A stretch of 64,000 nt of DNA from Flavobacteriales bacterium (GTDB taxonomy: Bacteria; Bacteroidota; Bacteroidia; Flavobacteriales_G; Salibacteraceae), in assembly GCA_018660685.1 (NCBI GenBank), contig JABJJW010000018.1, forward strand, positions 34,187 to 98,186. Direction: 5' to 3'. A model generated the notes under the pieces. The model was given only the letters and a program-made list of their open reading frames with translations, was not told where the DNA came from and ran no database searches. This document shows positions 1-8,245 of the stretch, piece by piece. A program made the translations under genes and the position numbers. How positions within the stretch are numbered: the first letter of the stretch is position 1; every line of letters starts with the position of its first letter.

Positions 1-2409
1 GTCCCAGGGTCAGGTCAAGGATATGAATTGATGCCACTCAGACAGGCGCAATATGCACGGCTTCGATTTGGAGGTTTAGTCTTGAATGATTCAGAAATTC
101 TAAAAAATGTTAATCTGAAGGTCTCTATTCAGGGTCCGATGAATTATACGGACAGCTCTGGAAATTGGAGTCTAGCACCTTTAACGGAAGACTACGTCAC
201 ATTTACTAGTCGGAACAGGTTTACGCCATTCTTAAGTGGGGACTACAATATTTCCGTTTCTCTCAGGACCGATTCTTCGGACTTAAACGACAATGACAAT
301 CATGCTGAAATGCATTTGGGAGTCGGCGACAGTATTTATGCTCGGTTGAAAGATGGCACAGATGGCACAGGTATTTGGCTTGATGAGTCAGGAGATAGAG
401 TTGGTTCGGTTTTTCAGTTTCATCACGGAGACACTCTGAAATCTATCAACGTAAACATTCATCCTGCAAGCGTTGTCGGATCGAGGTTTCGAATAAAGCT
501 GTTCAGTTATGACACACTAACTTCTTCCCTCTTTAGCAGTTCTCCGATCCAGATTACGCAAAACGATCTTGGTTCGTACAAGAGAATTGATATCAATGAG
601 CATATAGGAGCCGGTAAAATATTGGTGGCACTTGAAAATGAGACTGGCTCGTTGATTTTTTACGGTAACACAAAAGTCGTTGCGGAGAGGGGCAATGCTT
701 TATCATTTCAAGCTGGTTCACCTTGGAAAGCATTCCCTTACTTCGTTGATCTCCAGTTGATCACTACAACGATAAGTGAAAGTTGTCCAGGTCATTTCCA
801 ATATGAAGTGGATGATCAAAGTTGTCCCGGTTTGAACGACGGGAAAATCAAAGCAGAAATCCATGACGCAAATCTGCCATGGACCTATAGTTGGTCAAAC
901 GGAGCAGGGAATGTTGATAGCATTGATAACTTGAGCCCAGGATCATACCAACTCATAGTCACGGATGCAAACAGTTGTATTTATGAAAAGTTGTTTCACG
1001 TTGGGCCGGCAGACAGTATCGAAATCAATCCGACCATAGTTGCTGATAGTTGCGGAACTCATGAAGGGAGAATTGACTTAAATATTTCGGGCGGCACAGG
1101 CCCTTATGCCATCAATTGGAATGGTGCCAACGGACTCAACTTCCAAGATGATTTGACGAAGGGGAGCTACTCTATTGAAATAATAGACATTAATGAATGC
1201 TCATTTCAGGAAGATATCTCTCTTCCCGGTACGGATCAGCTTGGAATTGCCTTCACGATTTTTGCATCTGGATGTAATGACTCAAACGGTTTTGCGGCAA
1301 TCACGCCATTTGGAACCGGCCCTTTCAGCTACTCTTGGATAAATGGGGAACAATCCGACACCATTACTGGACTCAAAAGTGGCGTATACACGATAACACT
1401 TAGCGACTCGATTGGATGTATGACAGTTGGTCGCGCATTTGTGCCCGATTCAAATGCTCCTAGTGTATCGGTTCAATCTGTTGCTGACATAGTTTGCTCA
1501 GATAGCTCTAATGGTAAAATCAACATTAACGTGAGTGGAGGTCTACCCAACTACACCTATGATTGGAGCAATGGAACCACCGATGAAGACCTTGTCGGCC
1601 TGTCAACTGGCATTTATGACCTGAGCATCACTGATGCTAATGGGTGTAAGAACTTCTTCTCCCAATCTGTCTCAAATTTGTCGTCGCCGATTATTTTGGA
1701 CCTATTTGCGAAAGGGAATTACTGCGATGGAGATAGTAATGGTCAAATTCAATCACTCGTGAATGGGGGAGCACCCATGTATTCCTACTTATGGTCCACA
1801 GGTTCCGACAGTAACAAACTAGATCATTTAGGTCAGGGAACTTACTCGATCACTGTAACCGATAACAATGGTTGCGAATCCATTAATGAAATGAATATCG
1901 CCTCAGGAAATGTCATATTAATAGATGTTGACACGATAGAATATGATACTGGCGGAAGCATTTTATTCGAAAACAAAATATTTGTGAGCGTTTTCGGCGG
2001 AGTTCCTCCATTTTCCTATTTGTGGAATGATAGTGTAGCATCCAAAGACTTAATAAATGTCGATTCTGGCCGCCATCAATTGGTCGTCACGGATCAACTA
2101 GGCTGCGAAAAAGCACTCAATGTTGACATTGGAGATGGTCCTTCTGGAAAAAAGGAAATTTTATTTCAACCTCTCAAAGTCTATCCTAACCCGTTGAAAT
2201 CTGGAGTTTCCATGACCTTCAAATCGAATGAACCGATACGGCGTATTCAGTTCGTTAACGTACAAGGCCAAACCGTTTACTCGATCGATCCAACCGAAAC
2301 CTCGGACTCCATCCGTCTTACCTCCCCTACCCTTTCGTCAGGTTTATACCTTGTCCGAATTAGTACTGAGACCACCACTCGGGCCAAAAGAATCTTGTAT
2401 TACCAATAG
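1..2409 (+). CDS. SprB-repeat secreted protein with T9SS type A sorting domain (5' partial)
   Basis: The reading frame is open from base 1, so the N-terminus and signal peptide lie outside the window; 802 residues are visible. The first ~250 residues look like beta-rich adhesion modules (a stretch with DYNISVSLRTDSS and DNDNHAEMHLGVGDSIY). Then come six SprB-type repeats, each with a Cys near the start, a W(S/N)xG core, G.Y.(I/L).(V/I).D and a closing GC. The last ~80 residues (KVYPNPLKSG ... LSSGLYLVRI) are a type A C-terminal T9SS signal. The product should be exported through the outer membrane by the T9SS and attached to the surface or released. SprB repeats are known from gliding adhesins, but their presence does not prove motility. 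The next gene shares the same architecture, so the two look like paralogues. The domain call is firm; the ligand is unknown. Confidence 0.85.
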   Translation, partial: VPGSGQGYELMPLRQAQYARLRFGGLVLNDSEILKNVNLKVSIQGPMNYTDSSGNWSLAPLTEDYVTFTSRNRFTPFLSGDYNISVSLRTDSSDLNDNDNHAEMHLGVGDSIYARLKDGTDGTGIWLDESGDRVGSVFQFHHGDTLKSINVNIHPASVVGSRFRIKLFSYDTLTSSLFSSSPIQITQNDLGSYKRIDINEHIGAGKILVALENETGSLIFYGNTKVVAERGNALSFQAGSPWKAFPYFVDLQLITTTISESCPGHFQYEVDDQSCPGLNDGKIKAEIHDANLPWTYSWSNGAGNVDSIDNLSPGSYQLIVTDANSCIYEKLFHVGPADSIEINPTIVADSCGTHEGRIDLNISGGTGPYAINWNGANGLNFQDDLTKGSYSIEIIDINECSFQEDISLPGTDQLGIAFTIFASGCNDSNGFAAITPFGTGPFSYSWINGEQSDTITGLKSGVYTITLSDSIGCMTVGRAFVPDSNAPSVSVQSVADIVCSDSSNGKININVSGGLPNYTYDWSNGTTDEDLVGLSTGIYDLSITDANGCKNFFSQSVSNLSSPIILDLFAKGNYCDGDSNGQIQSLVNGGAPMYSYLWSTGSDSNKLDHLGQGTYSITVTDNNGCESINEMNIASGNVILIDVDTIEYDTGGSILFENKIFVSVFGGVPPFSYLWNDSVASKDLINVDSGRHQLVVTDQLGCEKALNVDIGDGPSGKKEILFQPLKVYPNPLKSGVSMTFKSNEPIRRIQFVNVQGQTVYSIDPTETSDSIRLTSPTLSSGLYLVRISTETTTRAKRILYYQ
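823..2142 (+). repeat. Six tandem SprB-type protein repeats
   Basis: Repeat-starting Cys codons fall at 823, 1051, 1273, 1495 and 1723, giving a period of 222-228 nt (74-76 residues). A sixth unit from about 1939 lacks the leading Cys. The units are diverged at DNA level, so this is a protein-domain array and not a recent DNA duplication. Confidence 0.75.
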
Positions 2410-2428
2410 TTAGCACAAACTGTTGTAT

Positions 2429-2436
2429 TAAATTTG
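2429..2436 (+). promoter_or_regulatory. Candidate -7 box TAAATTTG
   Basis: This is a perfect match to the Bacteroidota -7 consensus TAnnTTTG in the 101-nt gap ahead of the 2511 gene. No TTG lies 17-23 nt upstream and the start codon is 75 nt away, so support is weak. Confidence 0.25.
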
Positions 2437-2510
2437 GATTCTTTTTTAAAAAACTCGCACCATTCAACCGATTGGTTAGGGAAAAACTTAGTTGAATTAA
2501 ATCACAAACA

Positions 2511-4616
2511 ATGAGAAATAAGTACTTACTTCTTTCCTTCTTGATGATCTCTACCGGAAGCATACTCGCACAAGATGTGAAGAATATTGCACCATCATTC
2601 CAAGCAGAGAACCAAGAACAATTTATCACTAAAGATCATGGCGCAAGCCGCTACCATAGTAGTAGTCAACTTCTTAATCTTTCAATGGTTAATGAGCTTT
2701 GGTCTAGTGACTTCAGCAATTCTGGCCAATGGTCAATAAACAACGGGTCATCTGAAGGATGGAGCGTGGAATCATCAGTAACTGTATGGTTCTACAACGC
2801 ATTCGGATCAGGATCTGGCGCGCCATTCGCGCAAATGGACAATGGTGATGCCACCGCTGGTGGAACAACTGCTGCAGAGCACACCATGCAAAATGATACT
2901 GCAATTGACGTTAGCGGAGTAGCTGGCGGTGCAATTGTTTCATTTCAGCAGAGAACTTCTAGATTCTTTGATAGCTACTACATCGAAGCTAGTAATGATG
3001 GATCTAATTGGGAAATTGTTGGTGTGAACGATCACGTGCATCCACGAACTGCGAGTAACAACACTCCAGGAACTCCTAATCCAGAATATGTTGCATACTA
3101 CATCCCGTCAACCGTTACAGGTACTGGGAACAATGATCTATATATCCGTTTTCGATGGGTTGATGATAACAGTGGTATCGCGTATGGTTGGTTGATTGAC
3201 GACGTTGTCGTTTATGAGGCTCCTACCAATGATTTGGATTTGGCTCGTGCGTACAACTTCGGAGCTACCGATAGTGCTGCTTATATGCTCTATTCAAGGA
3301 TTCCTTTGAAGCAAGCTGAAGCAAGTACTTTCCGTCCTGCTGCTGCTGTTATTTCTAATGGAACAGCAACTCAATCTGATGTTCAGGTAACAGTTACTGA
3401 ATCAAATACTGGATACAGCTCGACTTCATCTACTTTCTCTTTGAACGAAGGTGAATTCGCAATTGTTGAAACGGCTGACGATCTAGTGCTTAGCGGAACT
3501 GGTAACTACAGCGTTACATACTCTACGGCCAGCAGTAACGCTGACGCGCTTTCAGATAACGATGAGATGGACTGGGACTTCCAAGTCACGGACAACATTT
3601 ATGGTTACGATGACAACGAAGCCCAAGGACAAAGCTGGTTTGGAAGTGCTGGATATACTCAGTGCCTTTATTTCGACAACTTCACAAATGACACTGTTGT
3701 TGGAGTTGATGTCATGTTCCCATTATTCAATGGAGCGAACGGTGACTACGGTCTAACATTCGGACAAACTGTTGGAGCTTCAATCTGGGATAACACATTG
3801 GAAAATGAATTAGCCAGCAACGGTTTCTATACTGTTGATTTTGGAACTTCAGGTAACTATGTCGACGACTGGATCACTATTCCAATGGAGTACGCATTGG
3901 ATCCAGGAACAGTGGATAGCTACTATGCTTGTTTCAAGGTGTACGATGATGAGATTCCATATGCATACGATTTTGGAGTTAGCGGATTCTCATTCGTTGA
4001 TCCAGACAATGCAGGTGAGTGGTTTAACCCAGTTTCATTCTTCCATCATGACACGCTTAATTTGACGCCTTACATCCGAATGAGAATGTATGATTATCAG
4101 AAGTGTGCCAACACCAACATCGTTATTGACGGTACCGTAAACGATATCAAGCCTGACGAGTGGGATGCTGATATCACCATTACGGTTCTTACTGGTGGTG
4201 ATGGTCCGTACACTTTCGCATGGTCTGGCCCAGGCGGATTCATTTCGACAGATCAAGATCTTTCAGGTCTGACCCTCAAAGGTGACTACGTCTTGACTGT
4301 TACTGATGTAAATGGTTGTGATCAGTCGATCACTTTCACTGTTGACGGAATTGTTGGTCAAAATGCTATTGAGAATGTTGCATTTGATGTATTCCCGAAT
4401 CCAGCTAAGGACTTCGTAAATGTTTCTGTTGCAGAAGCAGGAAACTACACCATTGAAGTTTCAAACCTCAAAGGTGAGTTGGTTTCTAGCGAAATTGTTG
4501 CAGTTGGAGCTGGAGAAACTCGTACAATCAATGTCGAGTCTCTTTCCACTGGAGTTTACATGATCAAAGTTGTCGGTGAAAACACTTCATCGGTAAAAGA
4601 AATTATCGTCGAGTAA
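2511..4616 (+). CDS. T9SS-secreted protein with one SprB repeat and type A sorting domain
   Basis: A 701-residue product with a clear signal peptide (MRNKYLLLSFLMISTGSILA, then Q). Residues ~60-240 resemble a jelly-roll/MAM-like module (WSSDFSNSGQWS ... YGWLIDDVVVYE). A CARDB-like beta region follows, with LSDNDEMDWDFQVTDNIYG. One SprB repeat (about residues 530-615, CANTNIVIDG ... DVNGCDQSITF) precedes the T9SS type A signal (FDVFPNPAKDFVNVSV ... LSTGVYMIKV). The middle module matches the N-terminal part of the preceding protein in its SSxxDxLxDND and DxIY signatures, so the two genes are probably tandem paralogues that differ in SprB copy number (one against six). It is predicted to be a surface adhesin or matrix protein. 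A strong terminator follows. Substrate unknown. Confidence 0.85.
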   Translation: MRNKYLLLSFLMISTGSILAQDVKNIAPSFQAENQEQFITKDHGASRYHSSSQLLNLSMVNELWSSDFSNSGQWSINNGSSEGWSVESSVTVWFYNAFGSGSGAPFAQMDNGDATAGGTTAAEHTMQNDTAIDVSGVAGGAIVSFQQRTSRFFDSYYIEASNDGSNWEIVGVNDHVHPRTASNNTPGTPNPEYVAYYIPSTVTGTGNNDLYIRFRWVDDNSGIAYGWLIDDVVVYEAPTNDLDLARAYNFGATDSAAYMLYSRIPLKQAEASTFRPAAAVISNGTATQSDVQVTVTESNTGYSSTSSTFSLNEGEFAIVETADDLVLSGTGNYSVTYSTASSNADALSDNDEMDWDFQVTDNIYGYDDNEAQGQSWFGSAGYTQCLYFDNFTNDTVVGVDVMFPLFNGANGDYGLTFGQTVGASIWDNTLENELASNGFYTVDFGTSGNYVDDWITIPMEYALDPGTVDSYYACFKVYDDEIPYAYDFGVSGFSFVDPDNAGEWFNPVSFFHHDTLNLTPYIRMRMYDYQKCANTNIVIDGTVNDIKPDEWDADITITVLTGGDGPYTFAWSGPGGFISTDQDLSGLTLKGDYVLTVTDVNGCDQSITFTVDGIVGQNAIENVAFDVFPNPAKDFVNVSVAEAGNYTIEVSNLKGELVSSEIVAVGAGETRTINVESLSTGVYMIKVVGENTSSVKEIIVE

Positions 4617-4638
4617 TATCTTCGATCTAGTTCTTAGG

Positions 4639-4668
4639 AAGCCTTCCCAAACGGGGAGGCTTTTTTTT
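4639..4668 (+). terminator. Rho-independent terminator
   Basis: AAGCCTTCCC and GGGGAGGCTT form a 10-bp stem with one G-U pair around a four-base AAAC loop, followed by a run of T. It ends transcription of the 2511 gene and abuts the stop of gpmI on the other strand. The minus strand has no T run, so it acts in one direction. Confidence 0.85.
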
Positions 4669-6178
4669 ATCCCAAAAGTGAAGTTCCAGTCATCTCGGAT
4701 GGCTGTTCGAGAGAAAGGATCTCACAGACTGTTGGAGCGATATCAGCTAATATCCCATCGTTCACTTGCTCAACGTTGGGAGAAATAACGATGCAAGGAA
4801 CCAGGTTCAACGTGTGCGCCGTATGTGGATTCCCATTCTTTTCAAATGCCTTATCAGCATTTCCGTGATCCGCAATTACAACAAAGGAATACCCTTGTTC
4901 CAATCCTGCTTCCACCACTCTACCTAAGCATTTGTCTGTAGTCTCCACCGCTTTTTTTATGGCTGCATACACTCCAGTATGACCTACCATATCAGGGTTG
5001 GCATAGTTCAGACAAATAAAGTCTGGTTGGTGTGTATTTAATGCGTGCACAACCTTATCGGTGACTTCGTAGGCGCTCATCTCAGGTTGCAAATCATAAG
5101 TTGCCACCTTCGGTGAATTAACCATGAGCCGTTGTTCTCCTTCAAATCTAACCTCTCGCCCTCCAGAGAAGAAGAATGTGACATGGGGGTACTTCTCAGT
5201 CTCTGCGATTCTCAATTGGGTCAGACCCGAATTTGAAACGACCTCCCCAAGTGTATTTACGAGATTATCCTTTTCGAATAAAACGGAGATTCCTTGGAAC
5301 GACTCAGCATATCGGGTCATCGTGACAAAGTGAAGAGGCAATGTGCTCATCTTCCAATCCGGAAATTCCTCCTGGGTTAGTGCAGTTGTAATTTGCCGAC
5401 ACCTGTCAGTCCGAAAATTAAAACAGATAACAATGTCATTCGCTCTAATCCTTCCTTCTCGAGATTTCAAGATTGATGGCGTGAAAAATTCATCCGTGAT
5501 GCTCTCGTCGTAAAACTCGTGACAGCAATCCACAAAATCTTCTGTGGATTCTCCTACTCCATGTATAAGAAGGTCATAGGCAATCTTGATTCGTTCCCAT
5601 CGTTTGTCCCTATCCATGGCGTAGTAGCGACCGATCATCGAAACAAGCTTAGCTGGGCTGTTCTCCAATCGGGCTAGGAGTTCTTTCATACAATCTGCTG
5701 CATTCTTAGGAGCAGTATCTCGCCCATCCGTGAATGCGTGTATGTAAATCGGAGAGTCTGCTTTCGCTTCAAGAATATCGAGCATTCCATGCAAGTGTTG
5801 TTGACTTGAATGGACACCACCATGACTAACCAATCCCATGAGATGAATAGAGACGTTCCTCTTTTTGGCAGTTTCAATTGCTTCCAAGAGCACCTTGTTC
5901 ATTGCAAAAGAGCCATCCTCAACGGCTTGGTTGATTCTCACCAAATCTTGATAAACAACCCGCCCCGCACCGATGTTTATATGCCCTACCTCACTGTTTC
6001 CCATTTGCCCATCAGGAAGACCTACGTTTTGGCCATAAGTCTTTAAAGTAGAATGCGGATGAGCCTCCATCAATGAATCAAACACAGGAGTCTCTGCCTG
6101 GGCTATAACATCCGCCTCAGAGGCATCGCCAATACCCCATCCGTCTAATATTATTAGTGCGGCTTTTCTCTGACTCAT
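4667..6178 (-). CDS. gpmI: 2,3-bisphosphoglycerate-independent phosphoglycerate mutase
   Basis: Interconverts 3- and 2-phosphoglycerate in glycolysis and gluconeogenesis; a cytoplasmic manganese enzyme of the alkaline-phosphatase superfamily. Its 503 residues match the usual ~505-515. The metal-binding Asp is in ILDGWGIG (D12), the phosphorylated Ser is S62 in MGNSEVGHINIGAGR, HAFTDGRDTAP lies mid-protein, and the C-terminal metal site is in VIADHGNADKAF. The start ATG overlaps the stop of the upstream histidine kinase by four bases, so the two are probably co-transcribed and translationally coupled, an unusual pairing. No terminator is visible downstream on this strand. The identification is secure. 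Confidence 0.97.
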   Translation of the reverse strand: MSQRKAALIILDGWGIGDASEADVIAQAETPVFDSLMEAHPHSTLKTYGQNVGLPDGQMGNSEVGHINIGAGRVVYQDLVRINQAVEDGSFAMNKVLLEAIETAKKRNVSIHLMGLVSHGGVHSSQQHLHGMLDILEAKADSPIYIHAFTDGRDTAPKNAADCMKELLARLENSPAKLVSMIGRYYAMDRDKRWERIKIAYDLLIHGVGESTEDFVDCCHEFYDESITDEFFTPSILKSREGRIRANDIVICFNFRTDRCRQITTALTQEEFPDWKMSTLPLHFVTMTRYAESFQGISVLFEKDNLVNTLGEVVSNSGLTQLRIAETEKYPHVTFFFSGGREVRFEGEQRLMVNSPKVATYDLQPEMSAYEVTDKVVHALNTHQPDFICLNYANPDMVGHTGVYAAIKKAVETTDKCLGRVVEAGLEQGYSFVVIADHGNADKAFEKNGNPHTAHTLNLVPCIVISPNVEQVNDGILADIAPTVCEILSLEQPSEMTGTSLLG

Positions 6179-7125
6179 CTCAATTTCAATTTTGCCGTAA
6201 AGCGCGTTCCCGTTGGCTGATTTTCTTCAATTCTCAATTTACCACCATGCTCGTGGGTTAATTGAGCCACAATATACAGACCGAGTCCGGTGCCTTTTTG
6301 TGTCCTCGTCTCTTCGTTTTCAATCCGATAAAATTTCTTAAGAATTAAGGCTCGTTGCTCAGCTGGAATTCCTGGACCAAGATCTCCCACCTCCAAGGCC
6401 AAGTAATCGGATTCGATCATAGCCTTAATGGAGACCGGGCCAGGTGCATATTTCAAGGCGTTTTCAATCAAATTACTCAATATGGATTGAACAGCCGCCC
6501 TATCCACATTCGCTTCCAGATCCTCTGGACATGTGAAAACCAACTCGCTCTTGGCCTGCTCGGCAAGGGGCTTAAATTGGCTTATTAGGATGAATATAAT
6601 ATCATGAAGATTTGCCTTTTCTCGAAGCAGCTCCAGTTTACCAGTATCCAATCGTGATGCAACAAGAATATTGGAAACAAGGTTTTCGAGCCTCTGGTTT
6701 GCCTGAAGGGCTGAACTAGCGATGTTTTTGAGCTGATCTGAATCCAAGTCTCGTTTAATGAGCGTCTGAAGATTGAGTTTCATGGCAGCCAAAGGCGAAT
6801 TGAATTCGTGCGTTGTCGCCATGAGAAAATTACGTTCTCTCCTAGTCATCTGTTCGTTCTTCGCTATATATTTGGATAGAAAATAAGCCCCAAACAATAA
6901 TAAAACTAGGAAGACAACACCCTCACCAACCACCATGTACAGCTTACTGTTCAATACATCCTCGATCGGTTCAGGAGATTCTCCTTGCAATGACTGAATT
7001 TCAAATTGCGCAATCGCGATGTCACGGTTCAGACTGTAAATAGAATATCCCCACCAAGCGAATTGGGCAAAGACGTAGCCCAGCAATAGGTATAAAAGGA
7101 GTAAGGTTCGTGAAGTTTTTTTCAC
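6175..7125 (-). CDS. Orphan sensor histidine kinase
   Basis: A membrane-bound two-component sensor kinase. With the GTG start proposed here it has 316 residues: a first membrane helix right after the start (RTLLLLYLLLGYVFAQ), a short periplasmic loop of ~50 residues, a second helix (EGVVFLVLLLFGAYFL), and then a HisKA domain with the phospho-acceptor in TTHEFNSPLAA. The catalytic domain shows an N box (NLIENALKYAP) and G boxes (DLGPGIP, GTGLGLYIV). The frame stays open to 7233, with an ATG at 7152. However, a -7 box (TATCTTTG, 7130-7137) lies inside that longer reading and the first helix begins directly after GTG 7125, so the short form is preferred. No response regulator gene is adjacent, so the partner is elsewhere. 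Downstream gpmI overlaps by four bases. Confidence 0.85.
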   Translation of the reverse strand: MKKTSRTLLLLYLLLGYVFAQFAWWGYSIYSLNRDIAIAQFEIQSLQGESPEPIEDVLNSKLYMVVGEGVVFLVLLLFGAYFLSKYIAKNEQMTRRERNFLMATTHEFNSPLAAMKLNLQTLIKRDLDSDQLKNIASSALQANQRLENLVSNILVASRLDTGKLELLREKANLHDIIFILISQFKPLAEQAKSELVFTCPEDLEANVDRAAVQSILSNLIENALKYAPGPVSIKAMIESDYLALEVGDLGPGIPAEQRALILKKFYRIENEETRTQKGTGLGLYIVAQLTHEHGGKLRIEENQPTGTRFTAKLKLR

Positions 7126-7129
7126 CGCG

Positions 7130-7137
7130 CAAAGATA
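7130..7137 (-). promoter_or_regulatory. -7 box for the histidine kinase-gpmI operon
   Basis: TATCTTTG on the minus strand is a perfect TAnnTTTG match, and the bases after it (CGCG) resemble those after the ribosomal operon promoter at 58673. No good -33 element is seen. It ends four bases before GTG 7125, which would make the mRNA leaderless. Confidence 0.45.
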
Positions 7138-7311
7138 CTTCACTGTACGCATTTTGGCCCTTTGATAGTCACCTTTAAACGTTGGTGAACGGGATGAATA
7201 GAGCCACAAGTTTCCATGAAGTCTCAGCTCCATATTGTGGCGTTTGTAAAAATTACCTCACCACTTGTTATGATTGAACTAATAACCACACTTTTTCTGG
7301 CCAAAGGACAT

Positions 7312-7341
7312 AAAAAAAGCCCCGAGTTTCCTCGGGGCTTT
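7312..7341 (-). terminator. Rho-independent terminator of tRNA-Phe
   Basis: On the minus strand AAAGCCCCGAG and CTCGGGGCTTT pair perfectly around a GAAA loop, followed by a T run. It lies 12 bases past the tRNA 3' end. Between it and the kinase start (7126-7311) nothing else convincing is seen. Confidence 0.9.
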
Positions 7342-7353
7342 GGTCCCACTTCG

Positions 7354-7426
<73 letters not shown>

Positions 7427-7467
7427 TTATGTTTGCAAAGGAGTTCGCTGTGCTAACAATGGGGCGG

Positions 7468-7500
7468 CAAATGTAAAAGTTTATACAATTCCAACAACGA
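7468..7500 (-). promoter_or_regulatory. Promoter of tRNA-Phe
   Basis: On the minus strand there is a TTG, a 19-nt spacer and TACATTTG (7468-7475), matching the Bacteroidota TTTG/TAnnTTTG pattern. The tRNA starts about 40 nt downstream, leaving a short 5' leader to be trimmed. Confidence 0.6.
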
Positions 7501-7516
7501 TTTTTAGACTCTTCCA

Positions 7517-8245
7517 ATGAACCTCATCATAGACGTCGGAAATACAAGAATCAAAGCAGGAGTTTTTGACGGTGATGAGCTCATCGAAGTTCACACTGAG
7601 AAGCTTAATACCATCGATGTTCTGATCGAAAAAATTGCTCCAGGCCGAGACTGGTCAGCTGCAATTGCATCCGTTTCAGTAGAGTTGAGTAAGGTGAACT
7701 TTCTTTCTGATCTTAAATCCGTTTTACATGTCAACCACAAAACTCCTCTCCCTATAGAGTCCAACTACGAAACTCCTGAGAGTTTAGGAATTGACCGAAT
7801 CTGTGGGGTAGTTGCTGCGAACATCAAATTCCCGAACCAAAATTGTCTGGTTATCGACATCGGAACGTGCATCACATATGATGTGATTGATGATCAAGGG
7901 TATTATCAAGGAGGTGGGATATCTCCAGGGTTTGAAATGAGGTTGAAGGCAATGAATCATTTCACTCAACGTTTGCCTCTGGTGAATCCAACATCCGAGT
8001 TCCCTTCACTGGGTCAAAGCACCGAAGGCTCACTACTTTTTGGGGCAGGAAGAGGAATGGCGGCAGAAATCAATGGTATTATCAACACTTTTAAAGCTGA
8101 CTACCAAGGACTTAAGGTAATATTAACAGGAGGTGGCTCGGCCAACTTTGAACCGCACCTTGAAAATCCCATTTTTGCAGCCCCTAATCTCATTTTGAAA
8201 GGGTTAAACAATATACTTCTGCACAATCAAGGGCTTCATGCTTAG
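7517..8245 (+). CDS. coaX: Type III pantothenate kinase
   Basis: Phosphorylates pantothenate in the first step of coenzyme A synthesis; a cytoplasmic ASKHA-fold enzyme. The 242 residues show the N-terminal phosphate loop IIDVGNTRIKAG (D6, N9), ESLGIDRICGVVAA (~88-100), the catalytic-Asp motif VIDIGTCITYD (D114), GGGISPGFEMR, and a C-terminal ILTGGGSANF. It heads a plus-strand series of envelope genes, and its end overlaps the start of the next gene by eight bases, so the two are translationally coupled. This coaX-barrel-TPR-lptC order is recalled from other Bacteroidota. No perfect promoter box was found in the gap with the divergent tRNA. Confidence 0.96.
   Translation: MNLIIDVGNTRIKAGVFDGDELIEVHTEKLNTIDVLIEKIAPGRDWSAAIASVSVELSKVNFLSDLKSVLHVNHKTPLPIESNYETPESLGIDRICGVVAANIKFPNQNCLVIDIGTCITYDVIDDQGYYQGGGISPGFEMRLKAMNHFTQRLPLVNPTSEFPSLGQSTEGSLLFGAGRGMAAEINGIINTFKADYQGLKVILTGGGSANFEPHLENPIFAAPNLILKGLNNILLHNQGLHA

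Noticed and set aside
823..2142. Regular ~225-bp periodicity as a possible DNA repeat or CRISPR-like array
   Set aside because: Units are diverged in DNA and keep only the SprB protein pattern in one frame; there are no short identical repeats with unique spacers.
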